Positions 45,776 to 58,929 of a stretch of 64,000 bases of DNA are shown here, piece after piece. The notes beneath the pieces are model-generated. The model did no database searches, was not told the origin of the DNA, and was given only the letters and a program-made list of their open reading frames with translations. Origin of the DNA: Nymphaea colorata (taxonomy: Eukaryota; Streptophyta; Magnoliopsida; Nymphaeales; Nymphaeaceae); the NCBI RefSeq assembly GCF_008831285.2, contig NC_045142.1, positions 21,455,354 to 21,519,353 of the forward strand, read 5' to 3'. The position numbers and the translations under genes are program-made. Each line of letters begins with the position of its first letter. Positions within the stretch are counted from its first letter, which is position 1.

Positions 45776-46680
45776 GGTCGTCTTATTCACCAAACCAAAC
45801 CACCTCTTCACATTGTCTACTAATGAGGATGAGGATCCTGCAGTTCTTGAATCCTTCTGCAAGCAATTGGAGGAAGAGCACCAAATGATGGACAAGTTCA
45901 TGGAGGCGATGGAAAGGAAGGTTGGGAAGATCGAGCAGTCCCAAGAATCCATGAATAAGAGATGGGAATGATAATGGCACAACAAAAGGCTTTCAAAGAC
46001 CTGCTGGAACAATTGCTTAACAACTTAGATGGTAAGGTGATCAGAACTGAGAACATTCTAGAGTTGTCATACAAGGATGGAGAACAAATAGCAAAGGTAG
46101 TGTCTGCCTCTCAAGACAAAGAGATGGTTAAGGTCTGTTATCAACTCGATTTTTATGGTAGCAACAATAATTTCCCTGCGTTGAGGTCATGAAGCAAGAG
46201 ATTGCAGGAAGTGAAGAGAACCTACAAGAAAATGGCCATAAAATCGTTAACGTTGATAGGGGGGCACATTCGTTCGATCACCCAAGAAAGGCACCATTCC
46301 CCTATCTCCAATAGTCAAACGGCAAGGTACGCATAATTCTTCTTATGTTTATGTGGAGTTATCGGCAGAGCGCCAAGTCGCTTTGCTGGAGGCCTCACAT
46401 GCGAATGGAAAGAGTGCAAAGAAGCCATGGAAAGCGCCATGGGGGAATGGCATGAATAGTCAGGTGATCAAGGAGGAGGTGAGGCTTTGACTCAAAGCAA
46501 GATGCAGGGACGCGAGTGAACGAAGATCTGAGGCACCACTATTTGATATTACAATTGGGACATTTTTCCCTTGGTGATTTGCAATCATGTTCCAAAAAGA
46601 GGCAAGTTCAACGTTGGGCATTCTCTTACAATGGCAAGTCTATGAGAATAAGGGAAAAGCCTCAGAAGGGTCCGAAGGGT
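45776..46680 (+). pseudogene. Retroelement gag-like pseudogene, copy 3 with LTR and PBS
   Basis: The reading starts FTKPNHLFTLSTNEDEDP just after the PBS and continues LEEEHQMMDKFMEAMERKVG. A one-base deletion relative to copy 1 shifts frame at about 45965, where MGMIMAQQKAFKDLLEQLL resumes. About 125 bp present in copy 1 are missing near 46255. The SPIVKRQG and LEASHANG blocks and a FNVGHSLT-like tail follow to about 46650. Position directly behind an LTR and PBS is the best evidence that this family is gag. No pol follows; the element is truncated or non-autonomous. Confidence 0.6.
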
Positions 46681-47660
46681 GAAATGTAGAACAAATGCAT
46701 GGACAGAAACGAAGGGGATATAGAAGCTACATAATAACTAAAAAGAGTAAAAGCTTCATAATCAGTCTATCATCTCCTCAGATTCCTTTCTATTGGTGGG
46801 GAAAGAGTATGAAAAAAAGAGGATGGGGTGTTGGATAACCAATCACTGTAGCCTAAGTGAATTGTATGAACGGTTAAGCCTTGGCCAATACCCAAATTGA
46901 GTGTAACCATTCAGCACCTGTGGCTGTGGACAGGTTCGGTGGTAATGACTGGCGCAAACATGCGTGTGTGGTATCTCAATCACACCTAAAGATTGCAGTA
47001 ACCTTAATCAAATGAGGGCCTATGTGTAAAAAATATAATAAAAAAATTATATTCATTAAAGACTGATGTATTTCTCTTCAAGTGCATTAATCCTTAAAAA
47101 GAAATTCAAGATTTTCAGTTTGGCATAACTCAGGTCGCACTGAAAGTGCAAGTATAGTGTTCTGTGTTTGAATGAGAGCACAGAGCGGAGTTTAATTTTT
47201 ACTGTATCTTAAGTATTCAAGCCAAGTTTAATCTTTAACTCAGATTAAATTCTTCTGAATCGTTAAAAGGAAAATAGAAATATGAAAGGCTATGGCCAAA
47301 TTATGGGCACAGCCTAAATTAATCTCAGTCTTCAATGGAGGGGAAATTCAAAATAGAAATGTAGAAGAGATGCCTGGACAGCAAAGAATATTCTCATTAG
47401 TAAAGTGGGGATGTAGAAGCTACAGAATAACTAAAAAGAGTAAAAGCTTCATAATAAGTCTATCCTCTCCTCGCATTCTTTTCTATTTGTGGGGAAAGAG
47501 CATGAAAAAAAGAGAGGGCAGGGTATTGGATAACCAATCACTGTAGCCTGAGTGAATTGTATGGAACGGTTAAGCTTTGGCCAACACCATAATTGAGTGC
47601 AACCATTCTGCACCTGTGGCTGTGGCCAGGTTTGGTGGTGATGGCTGGAGAAGGGACCAG
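46681..47660 (+). repeat. Two direct copies of a ~280-bp block
   Basis: CTAAAAAGAGTAAAAGCTTC begins one copy at about 46738 and another at about 47430. They remain alignable through ATAACCAATCACTGTAG and CACCTGTGGCTGTG to about 46965 and 47645, an offset of roughly 690 bp. The region between is AT-rich and anonymous. No protein was recognised. Confidence 0.8.
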
Positions 47661-50000
47661 GGTTGATTTCTCTGGTTCGCCTAAATGAGCCCACAAAATT
47701 TGGCGTCTGATTTTGATGATAAAAAGGCATTGGGTAATTCTGGTTGGCATTGTTTGGTGGAAAAAGATCAAACGAAAGGAGAGAGAGGAGGGAGGGAAGG
47801 GGGGAAGCTTCACATTTGTACAAATAAATTTATTTCAAGATATGGAAATTGCATGTCAAATGAATGCCAACCAACCATCTCTATACCATATTTACAATCG
47901 CTTCCCAAAAAGTCTTATAAAAATGGGGAAGATAAAAAAGCTGATGTGCCATGCCCATGGAAACTAGATCAATCAAATTCTATACAATCAAAAGAAGAAA
48001 AAAAGCGAAGATTTCTCAAGCTCTTCCTTTGCCTTCTACCAAGAGTTGGTCACCTGTGCATCCCCTAATTCTCACGCTCATCCAATTGAGCCGACTGCAA
48101 GCAGATTACATTTCATGGCCAATTTAAGAGTGAGACTGGCCAGATTCTAATTAATTTTTAATATTTCTTGAAATTTTTATTAACCATATATTTTTGACAA
48201 ATATTCGAAAACCAAACTCCTATTTGATCCGAGCGAACCAGCAATTTGGCGATTGCTGCAAGCAGAGGAGATGAACAACAACATGACGATGGCGAGGTGA
48301 GCAACGAGCAAACTGAGCAAGGAGAAATGCCAGAAAACGAGCAACAAAGCAGGTGAATCATGGATTTTTTGATGAAGCAGAAAATTTGGGAAGCAATGAC
48401 AGAGTTGAGGAACCTTTCTTCTTCTTCGCCTATTTGTCAGTGACAATCGGTCGATTGTGATGGATGCTTGACATCAGTGCATGCTGCATTGGAAAGGTCC
48501 ACAGGGATGAGCGGAAGGTGGATTTTCACCAGAAAGGGGGCGAGGGATTGGCTTTATTGTCACAAATAACACATCTTTTTTAAGTTGAGATTTAGGAAAG
48601 GATCTACAAACCGATCCTAATTCCAGTTATCAACATTTGTTGTAGTGAGTACTCACCGGTGGAAACCATGATGGATCGGGAGGGAGAGAAAAAGAGAGAT
48701 AATATTGAGGCAGAGAGAGAGGCAATGCATTAGAGGCGATTTGGTCTAAGACCCTAAAAGGCAAGAAGGAAGTTGATATGGAAGAGCAATCAACACACAC
48801 GAGAGTAGCATGAGAGAAATCCAACCGACATAATCTGCCTTTTTAAGACATTATGTCCAAACAAGAATCTGAAGCCTCCAATTGATGTGGTTATAAAAAA
48901 CAGGAACTTTCCAACTGCATATCCAACTAACCTTTCTAGAGTACTAGAAGGCGCTAGTAAAAAGAAAGACGCCGCAGCGAGACGAAGAGGAGCAAAACGC
49001 AATCATTCCAACCTCTCCGTTTTGTCATGCATTCAATCTTTTGTTGTTTAAAAGAATGGGGAAATCCTAGATTTACATTACGCTTCTGCAACTTAACTGG
49101 TGGGTTTGAGGGGAGAAAGAGAAAGAGAGAGAAAAAAGGTGGAAAAGGTTATCGCGCAACTGTGGTTCACACAAAATATGCAAATGGCTTGGGTGGGAAA
49201 ACTCATTCATTGTCCTGGCCAAATGTAGAGGTTATTCACTACGGTTCTTGTCCTAAAGTATTGGTCGTAGGGCACAAACAAAAATATTGTAGTGACAGTG
49301 TGCTAGCATGAATTGTATTTGTACATGCCTGCAGTTGAGACACTATGTCTTGTTTAGATAGTCTATCAAAACTGGGTTCTGAAATGCAATAATATATTTT
49401 GTTGTGACCATCATGAAATATACATATGTGACGTTATGCATAGTATCTTAATATGGATGATGGTTAACATACTCATGCCCACCTCTCCGTTTAACACGTA
49501 AATTTGACAATAGAAACTCTTTTGTAGACACGATTTTATTTGAATGAATAATAAAACGAATCCTACAGTTGCTTTATTGCAATCTGGTTTAAAGCCAGTT
49601 CATATAGTATCATTGTTGCATTTAATTTTTCTGAGTGCTTATTTCCTACTTGTAAGCATGAAATTACTTGAGTCTACCATAAAATAAATCATGTAGTTGT
49701 GTTATCGCATGATTTTTTGTTCTTATCGCATTCTTGTAAACCTAAATTTATTTTAGGATATCATAAAATGCATATTGCATTTGCATTATTAGAATCTATT
49801 TTGTTTGATTGCTTATTGCCTTTTATTAAGCACCATGTTATCGTAAAACCAATCCATACAATGATATTATTGCTTTTAATTTTTCTAAGTGTTTATCACA
49901 TCGTTGTAAACACTTTTTTATTTGACCTATGTCCTAAAACAAATCCTACAATTGTGTAAGCAAATATAATAGGACTCAATCAGAGAGCTCGGAGTGCCTT
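47661..50000. other. Anonymous spacer
   Basis: Several short frames on both strands have no recognisable domain. A purine-rich stretch at 49110-49140 and a (GAGA) stretch near 48680-48720 are low complexity. From 49320 to 49960 there is a loose repetition of TTATCGCAT/CTTGTAAAC-like phrases about every 150 bp (for example near 49610, 49700 and 49880), which may be a decayed tandem repeat. Confidence 0.4.
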
Positions 50001-52179
50001 GTAATACTGCATGCTCACCGACTACAGAGAGCCTTCTTGCTTGCTCCTGAACAACAGAAAAGAAAAATGGCACAAATCAATAAAAAAAGGTTCACTGTTA
50101 CTACCCTCTGCTGGACTCTATTTCACCAAGGAACCCCATAGCGTGAATCTCTTCTTCGGCCAAATCTGCTATTCTTTGTCACCAGGTGGGGTCAGTTGAT
50201 AATGAGCCCCTGCATGGTGTGCAGCACGAGCAACCAAAGAAAAAAAAAGTTTTGGGCATATTCCACGTCAGTAAAAAAACGAGAAAGGAGAAAACAAATA
50301 AAAAAAAAGAATAAAAAATGAGGGGCCCGATTTCGCCATAGAACACCTATGTCACCCGGATGCGGCAACCCTGGTGATGCACCCGCGTTGCGTCTGCGAC
50401 CCCGACTTGCACCCAGCCCGCACCTTATTGATTTCAATTTTTTTAGTTTTTTTATCAAATTCGACATTATTAATATATTATAATAATAAATTAATAATAA
50501 TAATAAATACCCTCGCTGCACGCGCACGCAATTTTTTGAGATGTATCGCACCGGCCGCACCCTTTTATTTTTTCAATTATTATCCTACAACCTTTTGGGT
50601 TCGTACTTTGTAAAAAAATAATTTCAGGACCCAACCAAGAAAGATTTTAGTTGGCAGAGTAAAGTAAAGACGATGTTCAGAATCTCTTATACATGCAGCT
50701 GTCGCTGCATTACAAATCGTGCTCCTTCATGATAAAATTCTTTGTAACGTATTTGCATTATAGAATGTAGTGGCATGTGTATACATCAATATTGATGATC
50801 TATCTCACTACAGAAAGTCCCCGTACATTGGATTTAAAAACAGTTAACACATAGTTTTTTTTAATTGAACTGTAAAAAAGTAACGTATATATCTTTTCCC
50901 AATCACTACGTGTGACGTCAATGTATTTAAATCTAAAAATCCAAACCAACAATGTTTTCAATGTTAAGAGACACTACTCCACAAATTAAATAAGAAAAAT
51001 AAGAGATAACTCCTTTTGAGAAACACCAAATGTCCACCCAACTTTTCCTTCTGTTTTTCAAACAAACACTTGATCTCGTCAAAAGTATTGAAGCAATCAC
51101 CCAAATGATGAAATTATCCCTTCAGGTGAGCAGGATTTTACCCACCACCTGAAAGAAGGCCAAAGCACTAAAAAATATTAGTCACCCAAATGATGAAATT
51201 ATCCCTTCAAATTGAAAATATTACCAAGAAAATAAAACTAAAAAGGAAAAATTGCTAATTAATGGCTTCCGTACAAACTCCAAAATTATATAGATCAAGA
51301 TTGTGGGGATGAGTTTAAGTAGAAAGATGTAACTCACTAATAGCTATATATATGTAAAAGGTATTCTGGATCTTACAACCAACATGAGCTATTAAGTGAA
51401 CCAAGTTGAAGAGTACGGTTTCAAAAATGTCAATGACTGAAAGCGAGATATATATGTAAAAAAGTATCTCGGGTTTTTGATGTGGCAACATGCAGGATTG
51501 ATTATGGAATTTTGCCTCTAAGGCGAAGATTTTTGTGGAAAATTCTCGCACATAAAAATTAAGGAACTAGAATATAGAACCAGAAGGATCATTCCTTGTT
51601 CGTTGAAAACTGCAAACACAAAAACTGAGGATGTTTTTCCTTTGTTAACTAAAATTAATTTTAAGTCTGATACTTGGATAGAAATAAAACAAAATAATTA
51701 GTCAACCTGTAAAAATAAGCCAAAGAATTAGCCAACATGTAAAACTAATCCGAATGTGGATATTAAAAGCACCAAAGGAAGAATATCATTTTGTTCTTCA
51801 TTGTATGAAAGCTGGGAACATCATGAAAGGTGAAATTGGCTTCTTTTTTTGGCTGGCAATCACCATGATTTCTTGATGTATAGATACACCTTTTGATGGA
51901 GGGAAATTGTAACAGTGAAAGCAACATAATACTTTATTTTTCAGGGCTGATTTCATCTTTCGAATGATGTCTTTCAACATGTGGCTGCATTTTCTTTCCC
52001 CTTAGTGCGTTGACTTGTAAGGAATAGATCCCGCCAGACATACCTTTGATTGATTGGAACTGGAACTTGCTAGGAGAAAGGTGTGGATACTTATCCATAC
52101 CAGTGATTTTTGTGGCTGGTATATATGCCCTACGGTAGATTTTTTGTTGCCGTTAAATCGTATGTATACTGGTGATTGT
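50001..52179. other. Anonymous spacer
   Basis: AT-rich. AAATGATGAAATTATCCCTT is present twice (51102 and 51188). TATATATGTAAA with GTAT(C/T) is present twice (51344 and 51449). ATTA/AATA-rich sequence lies at 50460-50510. No gene was recognised. Confidence 0.4.
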
Positions 52180-52500
52180 TAAATGTTAACACCCATATAT
52201 GTCTTCACTGCTATAAAACTTCAACGGTTGTTTTTTTCACTGGTAAATCGTGTCGTAACCAGTACCAATGAAAGAAGCACATATTACCACTATTATTTGA
52301 AGCAAGCATGCAACCGCCCACTTCAGCTGCCTCCTATCACTCAAGTGTCCCCCCCCCCCCTCTCCGTTTTGTGATTGACACTTGCCTCTTTTCTATTTTC
52401 ATATTTCATGTTAGCTATGTTTTTGTTTTGATTTACTTTTTTCTCAACAACATGGTAAGATTTAACCAAGGTTGTATGTCGAATTAAACCATGTCAAATT
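52180..52500 (+). repeat. Dispersed repeat, copy 1
   Basis: Similar to 55310-55640, sharing CTCCGTTTTGTGATTGACACTTG-like and TTTCTATTTTCATATTTCAT-like stretches and a following GAAT/ATTAA phrase. A poly-C run lies at 52352-52361. ACTGGT(G/A)ATT and GTAACCAGTACCAATG phrases give it a subterminal-repeat look, as in CACTA elements, but no CACTA terminus was found. Confidence 0.4.
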
Positions 52501-54334
52501 TACCATGTTTCTTATACTCATCAGGACATCTGCAGCCGCACAAACAGTCTAAAGTTACCTCTAACAAACAATGTACCTTAATCACATATAGATGTACATG
52601 TTTTGAACATTAATTGAGATGGCCAAAAATCCAGTTCAAAATCCAATTTGTTGGTAGATGACATTATTTGAGACTGTTTCTTTTTTAAATTCATGGCAAG
52701 TACTGTTCTCAAGAAATTCAAAGCAATTGAATAAGCCAGAAATTTTCAGGACTTGTTTTCTAATGACCCAATTTCAGCAAGTGACCAGAAGGCCCATCCT
52801 ACCCTTGGGCCTACACTATTATCTGCACAAAGATCAGAAAGGAAAGATCTTGTGGAAGAAAATATAAAAAATAAAGGATGTGAAATGAAAAGCTGCTAAC
52901 TAGCAGGTAAAAACTGAATGTTTCCACCGGCTCAGCCTTTCCAACCTCTTGATCCTAGAATGCAGTCCCAAACTGAAACTCAACCAGTCACACAGGCAAA
53001 CATAAGGTGCAGTGCACATGCAAATGGAAGCAAGAAGTCCATAGAAATACTGAAGAAGTTTCTTTAGAACTGTCTGTTTCACAATTTTAATGAAGACTGG
53101 AAAATATAATGTCATTTAAGGCTACTTCTCCAAGTTAATATAAAAATAATCAACTATGAAACTGTTCCTTTACCAATTACAACTTTTCAATGAAATAAGT
53201 CTTGTTTATAGGGAAACATTGACTCGTTATAGAAAATATGACATCCTTTTAAAGTGCCCCTCCCACAATTAAGGAACTGAGTTTCAGAAGTACCTATGGC
53301 TAATGAAAGGTTATGGAAGACTGATTTTTTTTTTATCCTATCTCTACTGAGGAACTTCAAGACTGATAAAAAAATTCACTCTCGGTGGATGCTGGCAATG
53401 CAATGTGGTTGGACCCTCATGTTGGCTTGAATGAATCAGCCTTTTAGAGGAGGGTGAGTCAGGGCCTGCTACTAAGAGCATAGCAAGTTACAAGTCTCAG
53501 TAGGACATGTATTTTTATTACTATAGGTTAGGTGAGGTTACCATTATCCTTTTTTTGGCAACGAATCTTATGTGTCCCTAATAAAGGGAATCTGTAAATT
53601 TTTCAAGGTTTCAAAACCAAAAAGGCATGGAAGCACATGAGATGTAGCTCCAGTTCCTTCAGAAAAGGTAAGATCTTTGGTGCAAAAAGAATGGACCAAT
53701 AAGATAACAAAGAAAAATAAACGGCTCCAATTCCTATCTCTGTTTATGTGAAATATACCACATATATAATCATCATTCACATTATCGATTGACAAGAATT
53801 TTCAGCAATCAGAAATCCAAATACTGTAATGTTTTTCAAATAGATGAATTTCTTTGTATGACGAAGGGTGTTAAAAAGATTGAAAAGTTGTTTGACGTAA
53901 TAAAATGATTGACAAACACCTGCTTCATTAATTGAAGAAAAATGTTAACATCTTGAGCAATTTCTATGAAAAAATGAAAAAAACACATTTTGTACATACA
54001 CTCTCCGTGGGCATTTTTTTATTAATATTGCTACTTATAAAATAGACAAAATATTGAAGAAATTGTCAAAAAGATGTGGCCCATAAAAATCTTTCTATTC
54101 AGGTATTTTCTTTTTATTAGGCTAAAATGGTCTTTTTCATACTTAAAAACAGTGGGGCTTGTGCCTATAGGTAATTGTATAAATATAAATGGTTACTTGT
54201 AACTTTTCAGAAGAAAAATGCATCAAACCTAATCGGTCTCATTAATTATTTGTCTGGTCTAATTTGTCTAGCGACATATATATAGATGTGTGTGTGTGTG
54301 GGTTTGTAAAGTGGTGCATGGATTGATGAGTTCG
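52501..54334. other. Anonymous AT-rich spacer
   Basis: Short frames only (for example 53568-53795, minus), with no recognisable domain. A (TG)n run lies at about 54288-54301. Confidence 0.4.
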
Positions 54335-54866
54335 ATTCAATGACGGTAGAAGGTATTCATACTCCGCCCCATATACTGCATTATTCGTTCGTTACAAAAG
54401 AATCTCATCTTATGCTGATGTACCATCTGGGGTTCTTCTCAATGACAAACAGTCATTTATTGCAGCATCATACTACTAATGGTATCAGCTTGGTTTTGAA
54501 TTGAAATAACATTGTTGTATTCAATGACATGGATGTCAAAAGAAAAAACTAGAGTAGAAAGAAAACCCAACTCCTAGGTTGGACCACTAATCATTTGTTT
54601 GTTGGCAACCTCTTCCTAAATATGCTCAAGTGTTATTCCGTACACTAAGGCATGAATGTGTTTGCAGTACAATAACTAGAACTATGTACAAGACAATCTT
54701 AGGCATCTAAGCCTTTTGTTATGAGAAACATTACTGAAAATAATTGATATTCAAAAACTTTTCAGATCTTCCTCCAGAGGTTCTTTTATAGGTGAGATTC
54801 TTTATACATAACGAATGATGCAGTATACAAGGTGGAGTATGAATACCTTCCTGCCATCATTGTATA
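54335..54866. mobile_element. Foldback/MITE-like element with ~75-bp inverted ends
   Basis: Left arm 54335-54412 and right arm 54789-54866 are inverted copies. Both read ATTCATACTCC, then (C/T)ATACTGCAT(T/C)ATTCGTT, then AAAGAATCTCA(T/C)CT in matching order. The interior is about 375 bp, non-coding and unrecognised. No target duplication was settled. Confidence 0.65.
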
Positions 54867-55309
54867 TATACAAGAAAATCTCTTGTCGAGTGAACCAAAT
54901 TGACTTCAGACTCTGATTCTTTCGAGCAACTTCCCTTCAACTCTTGCAACCTTTCCACAGAAAATAGACAGCCCTCACCACCATCATCTAGCAGCATGGT
55001 ACTGTCATCTGTCAACAGCTGACCATTGCATCACGTGGCTGAGTTTTGTTCCCCTTAGCCTGATGCAGAAGAACATTGCTAACATTTTTGAAGCATGAAT
55101 ATTTACTAGCTATAATGTTTCTGAGGGTACAAATTATGTTTGTGCTATTCTTTAATCATAATAACCTATACAGGTGATGAACGCAACTGGGACAGTCCAA
55201 TACCAATGACGGTTACAACTGGTGTAGATCTCTAACGATGATGTAGTTCGCAGCCGTATATACTTATACTGGTGACATGTCTCGCCGCTAAGGTATTTAT
55301 ATCGGTGTT

Positions 55310-55640
55310 CTCTAGCACCAGTAGAAATTTCACCTTTATAAACCTATAACAGCGATTTACCACCACTATATTACCTGAACCCATAACGTAACCACCACTG
55401 TTATTTGGATCACACAACTCAACGGACGAAATGTGCACCTTGAGTGCCTGCCTATCGCTCATGTCTATCTCTCCCTCTACCTCTGTTTTGTAATTAATGC
55501 TTGTATTTTTTTTTTCATTTTTCTATTTCACATTGTTTTTGTTTAATTTTTTTCTCAGCCGCATGTAGAATTAGATAAAAGTGATAAGTGTTAATTTATT
55601 GAAGGTTGTATGTTGAATGAAATAGTATAAGTTAATAAAT
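55310..55640 (+). repeat. Dispersed repeat, copy 2
   Basis: Partner of 52180-52500. Upstream (55180-55400) there are repeated phrases such as GGTTACAACTGGTG, ACCACCACTGTTA and ACTGGTGACA, resembling degenerate subterminal repeats. No element end was identified. Confidence 0.4.
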
Positions 55641-57599
55641 GTTGGATAAAAATGATAGAGTTTAGTGAATTTATTGAACTTATAACCATTTGACCAAACC
55701 AGTGCTCTCATGAGTATGTTGTTTAAATAAACCAAAGTAATGTTTATTTTCATCTGCAGTACTTATAAGGAATTAAATATTTTGCAAACTTTTATGTATA
55801 ATTGTCGATAACAACTAATTAAACTTTCTCGCAAATAGCAAAACAGTCCATCCTTCATGTCTAATTTTGGCACCAGAAAAAAATGGTTTTTTTGCTCTTG
55901 TTTTAAATTTCTGACATGATTTTTGTTGATATAATATGTTAGATTATTTTTGCCATGAAACTTAGGCTTCACTATGCATCGCTTAGCTACACATTGCATC
56001 ACCAACTTAGTGCATCGCTTCACCTTGTTGTACTTCACAACAAATCATCAGTTTCCCATTTAGGTCCTTCTCAACGACCTCCTCTTGGGGATCTAGAACA
56101 AAAGAACTATCAAAGGCAGAAGATGAAGACGACTGCCGGCCATCATTGATTGCATCAGTTTGCTGTGTTCTCCCTTGAACAAAACCAGCTTGATTTTGTT
56201 ATTGAGATTGCAAAGACGTTGATGAGAATGTGGTGCCATGCTCCCTTGTAGTCTGTCTAGATGTATTTTCATCCATTCTGCAAAGAAATCTGAATGAGAA
56301 CTAAAACCACCAGAATCATTATCGCCCATACCTGGTTTTACATACGTGTCTAATGGCAAGCATAAGGGCATAGCAAGTGCTAAACTAGAAATCAGTAACT
56401 AATGACATTGACGACAGAAAATTCCAAAGATATTAGCACAAACATAAGATTTAGTTGTTAAATTATGCAATTACTAAATGAATAATATTCAAAATAACAG
56501 AAGAAAGCAATTGACTTGCTGTTTTCAATGTCTACATAAAAAATTGTAATGCAGTTTCGTCTCCAACTTGCAATAAAGGTCCACTACATCATTAAAATAT
56601 GTAAACTAACAACTACTCGGAGTATGCATCAACAGTAATGAAGGATATCAAAGAGAGGAGATCCATCTCAGCCATCTGGTTAAAAAGAAACATACATAAT
56701 TGAGGCATTCTAATTCCAAAATACACAAATGTTTGGCATGGCATGCAGAAATGCAGTCTGAGATCTTCCTCGGGTTGTCTTCCTTTAAAAGTAATCAATG
56801 GTGTTTGCCCATGGGCTACCATCTCTTTGAAACTTTTTTATTCTAGAAGATACCAGGTATGTGTTTTAGGCTTTTAGCAGTCCTTTCAGACAGCAAAAAC
56901 ATAAACTGCATTATGCAGATAAAGATACCATGCATAAGCCCATTTCATGATGTTTCATGAAGCCTTATAGCTTTCTTGAATCAAACTGAACTCCCCTGTG
57001 GCATCATTCTATGAAGGGGATTTGCTGATCAAGTTGCAATAAAACAAAAAAGTAGAAATCAACTTGTTGATCATGTTTGCAATAAATTAAGGAGAGTTCC
57101 CCCAGCAGATGCCTTTCCTTGGAACTTGCTGATCATGCCTTAACTAAGAATCCTCCCAAGACCGTTACATTTCATCTAGCCTGAATCCAATCGAGTCGAA
57201 TCAAATCACTGAGTTCAAAAATCTAAACTATTTGATGCAAATGTTAAAGACACAAGAAAATGCAGAATGAAGTGAATGTGCACTTTCCTTTATTATGGCC
57301 CATACCAGCAACCAACTTAAAAGAGTTAGAAGCGTAGCAGAAAATCAATTTCATGCTGGTAATCTCGAAGACACCCATTACTAATCTGTGTGTGGAGAGA
57401 AAGAGAGACCGGGAGAGATCTGTACTTGGGAAGCATGCACTACCCATTACTAATATGTATGCAGAGGAGAGAGAGATCTGTACTTGGGAAACATGCACCT
57501 TCCCTTTATGGTCTATAATAACAGCAAACTTATAAGAATTAGAAGCATAGCAGAAAAGCAAATTCATGCTTATAATCTTGAAGACACCCATTACTAATA

Positions 57600-57643
<44 letters not shown>

Positions 57644-58101
57644 GAGAGAGAGGCCTTCTGTTTTTACTAAGGAATGTTTATTGATGTCTGCAAGGTATCA
57701 CTCATTCCAGATGTTTAGGTGAAGAGGAAAAAGGAACATAGAAAGCTTTAGTCTATATTGTGAATAAGATTGGGCTTATCCGAGCATTAGATATTTGAGT
57801 TGGGGAACAACTAAAATTTATTAGTTTTACTGAGGATTTGCACAACGTTTTTTCTACTCTTTCTCTAAAGTGTGTCATCAAATCAAATTTAATTTTCTTG
57901 AGAATTTATTTTATGGACATTGGACGAAAATGATGGAAGCTATAACTACCCTATGATGTATGCATGTGCATGTATTATTTACAATACATTGATTGCATGT
58001 GAACTATATTCTAAAAGATAGTGCATTGAAGCTTTTATGTTGCATGCCATGAAAGAGATGTCACTTATGGGATTGTTCAGTGATTGAGTCTTACCTTACA
58101 G
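55641..58101. other. Spacer with local tandem duplication
   Basis: A ~210-bp block (AGAAGC(G/A)TAGCAGAAAA...GACACCCATTACTAAT) occurs at about 57327 and 57538, with a third partial GATCTGTACTTGGGAA copy. It ends in a (TG)n(AG)n microsatellite at 57601-57650. A minus-strand frame (56371-56093) has an even codon look but no recognisable family. Confidence 0.45.
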
Positions 58102-58451
58102 GGCAGAGGTAGCTATGAAGATCGTTCTGATATACTCCATCTTATTGTAGACCTTGTGGAGGCAAGCTGCTATGCTGACAACCCTGAATGGAGGTTAACA
58201 TGATTCTGAACCTTAAAGTGAAAATTTAACAAGCTAAGCAATAGCCACTTCTCATGAAAAGCTCTTAGTTCAATTATGAATAGTTTTAGTCATTTTATCC
58301 TATCTGAGCTGCATTTTCTCTCCAGTGTTGATCAACAAGTTGCCAAAGATATTCAACTCTTAGATTCTATTGCTGAAAAACAAACACAGATATTTTCTGA
58401 AGAGTGCATGCTGTTTCCAGCAGATGTTCAGATCCAATCGCTGTATCCTCT
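58102..58451 (+). other. Two phase-consistent exons of an unrecognised gene
   Basis: Exon a (58102-58193) lies between CCTTACAG and GGAG|GTTAAC and reads GRGSYEDRSDILHLIVDLVE then ASCYADNPEW. Exon b (58326-58451) follows TCTCCAG and ends CCTCT|GTAAGT. The codon split across the intron gives Ser, then [20 protein letters not shown] and [20 protein letters not shown]. Canonical sites and a preserved phase over two introns indicate real exons, live or recently live. The family is not recognised. The next exon downstream was not found before the Harbinger-like insertion at about 58930, so the gene may be truncated by it or that insertion may be intronic. Confidence 0.55.
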
Positions 58452-58929
58452 GTAAGTGTTTACCTATAAACACTGGAATGAGTTCATAAGTATACTTGTG
58501 GTTTTCTTTTGTATTCACTGTCTGCTATGTATCTAAAACGTTTTCCTATTCAGTAAAAAAGAAAAACAGTAAAATCTTTTGTTTGGAACAACACCAACAT
58601 CAGAAAGAACGGCATTCTCTTCAGAAATGAGAGATTCCATCCACATGACAGAAGAAAGGCAGAGCTTGATGAGTCTGTTCTAGCTCCAAGCTTTTTCAAA
58701 GAAAAAGGCAGGAACATTCAATTGTCGAGCTAATTGATAAGCATGAGTTAAGAAGTTAATGCATTTGCAAAGAAACCAGTCAAGAAACCCTCACAAAAGA
58801 AAAAGGGGATAGAGAAACAGACTGGACTTTCTATATGGAAGCCCCGGAAAAAAATTCTTTCCAGTAGGAGCAAAATAGAAAGGGATTTCCAAAAATTCAG
58901 CGAGAAAGAAAAAAAATTAAATATTATTC
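58452..58929. other. Intron-like sequence, nothing further recognised
   Basis: AT-rich with several A-tracts, following the GTAAGT donor at 58452. No acceptor with a convincing exon was identified. Confidence 0.35.

Noticed and set aside
52180-55640. CACTA (En/Spm) element bounded by the two dispersed repeats
   Set aside because: The repeats are in the same orientation and no CACTA termini or transposase were found.
56093-56371. Minus-strand 92-codon frame as a host exon
   Set aside because: No convincing splice sites at matching phase and no family recognised.
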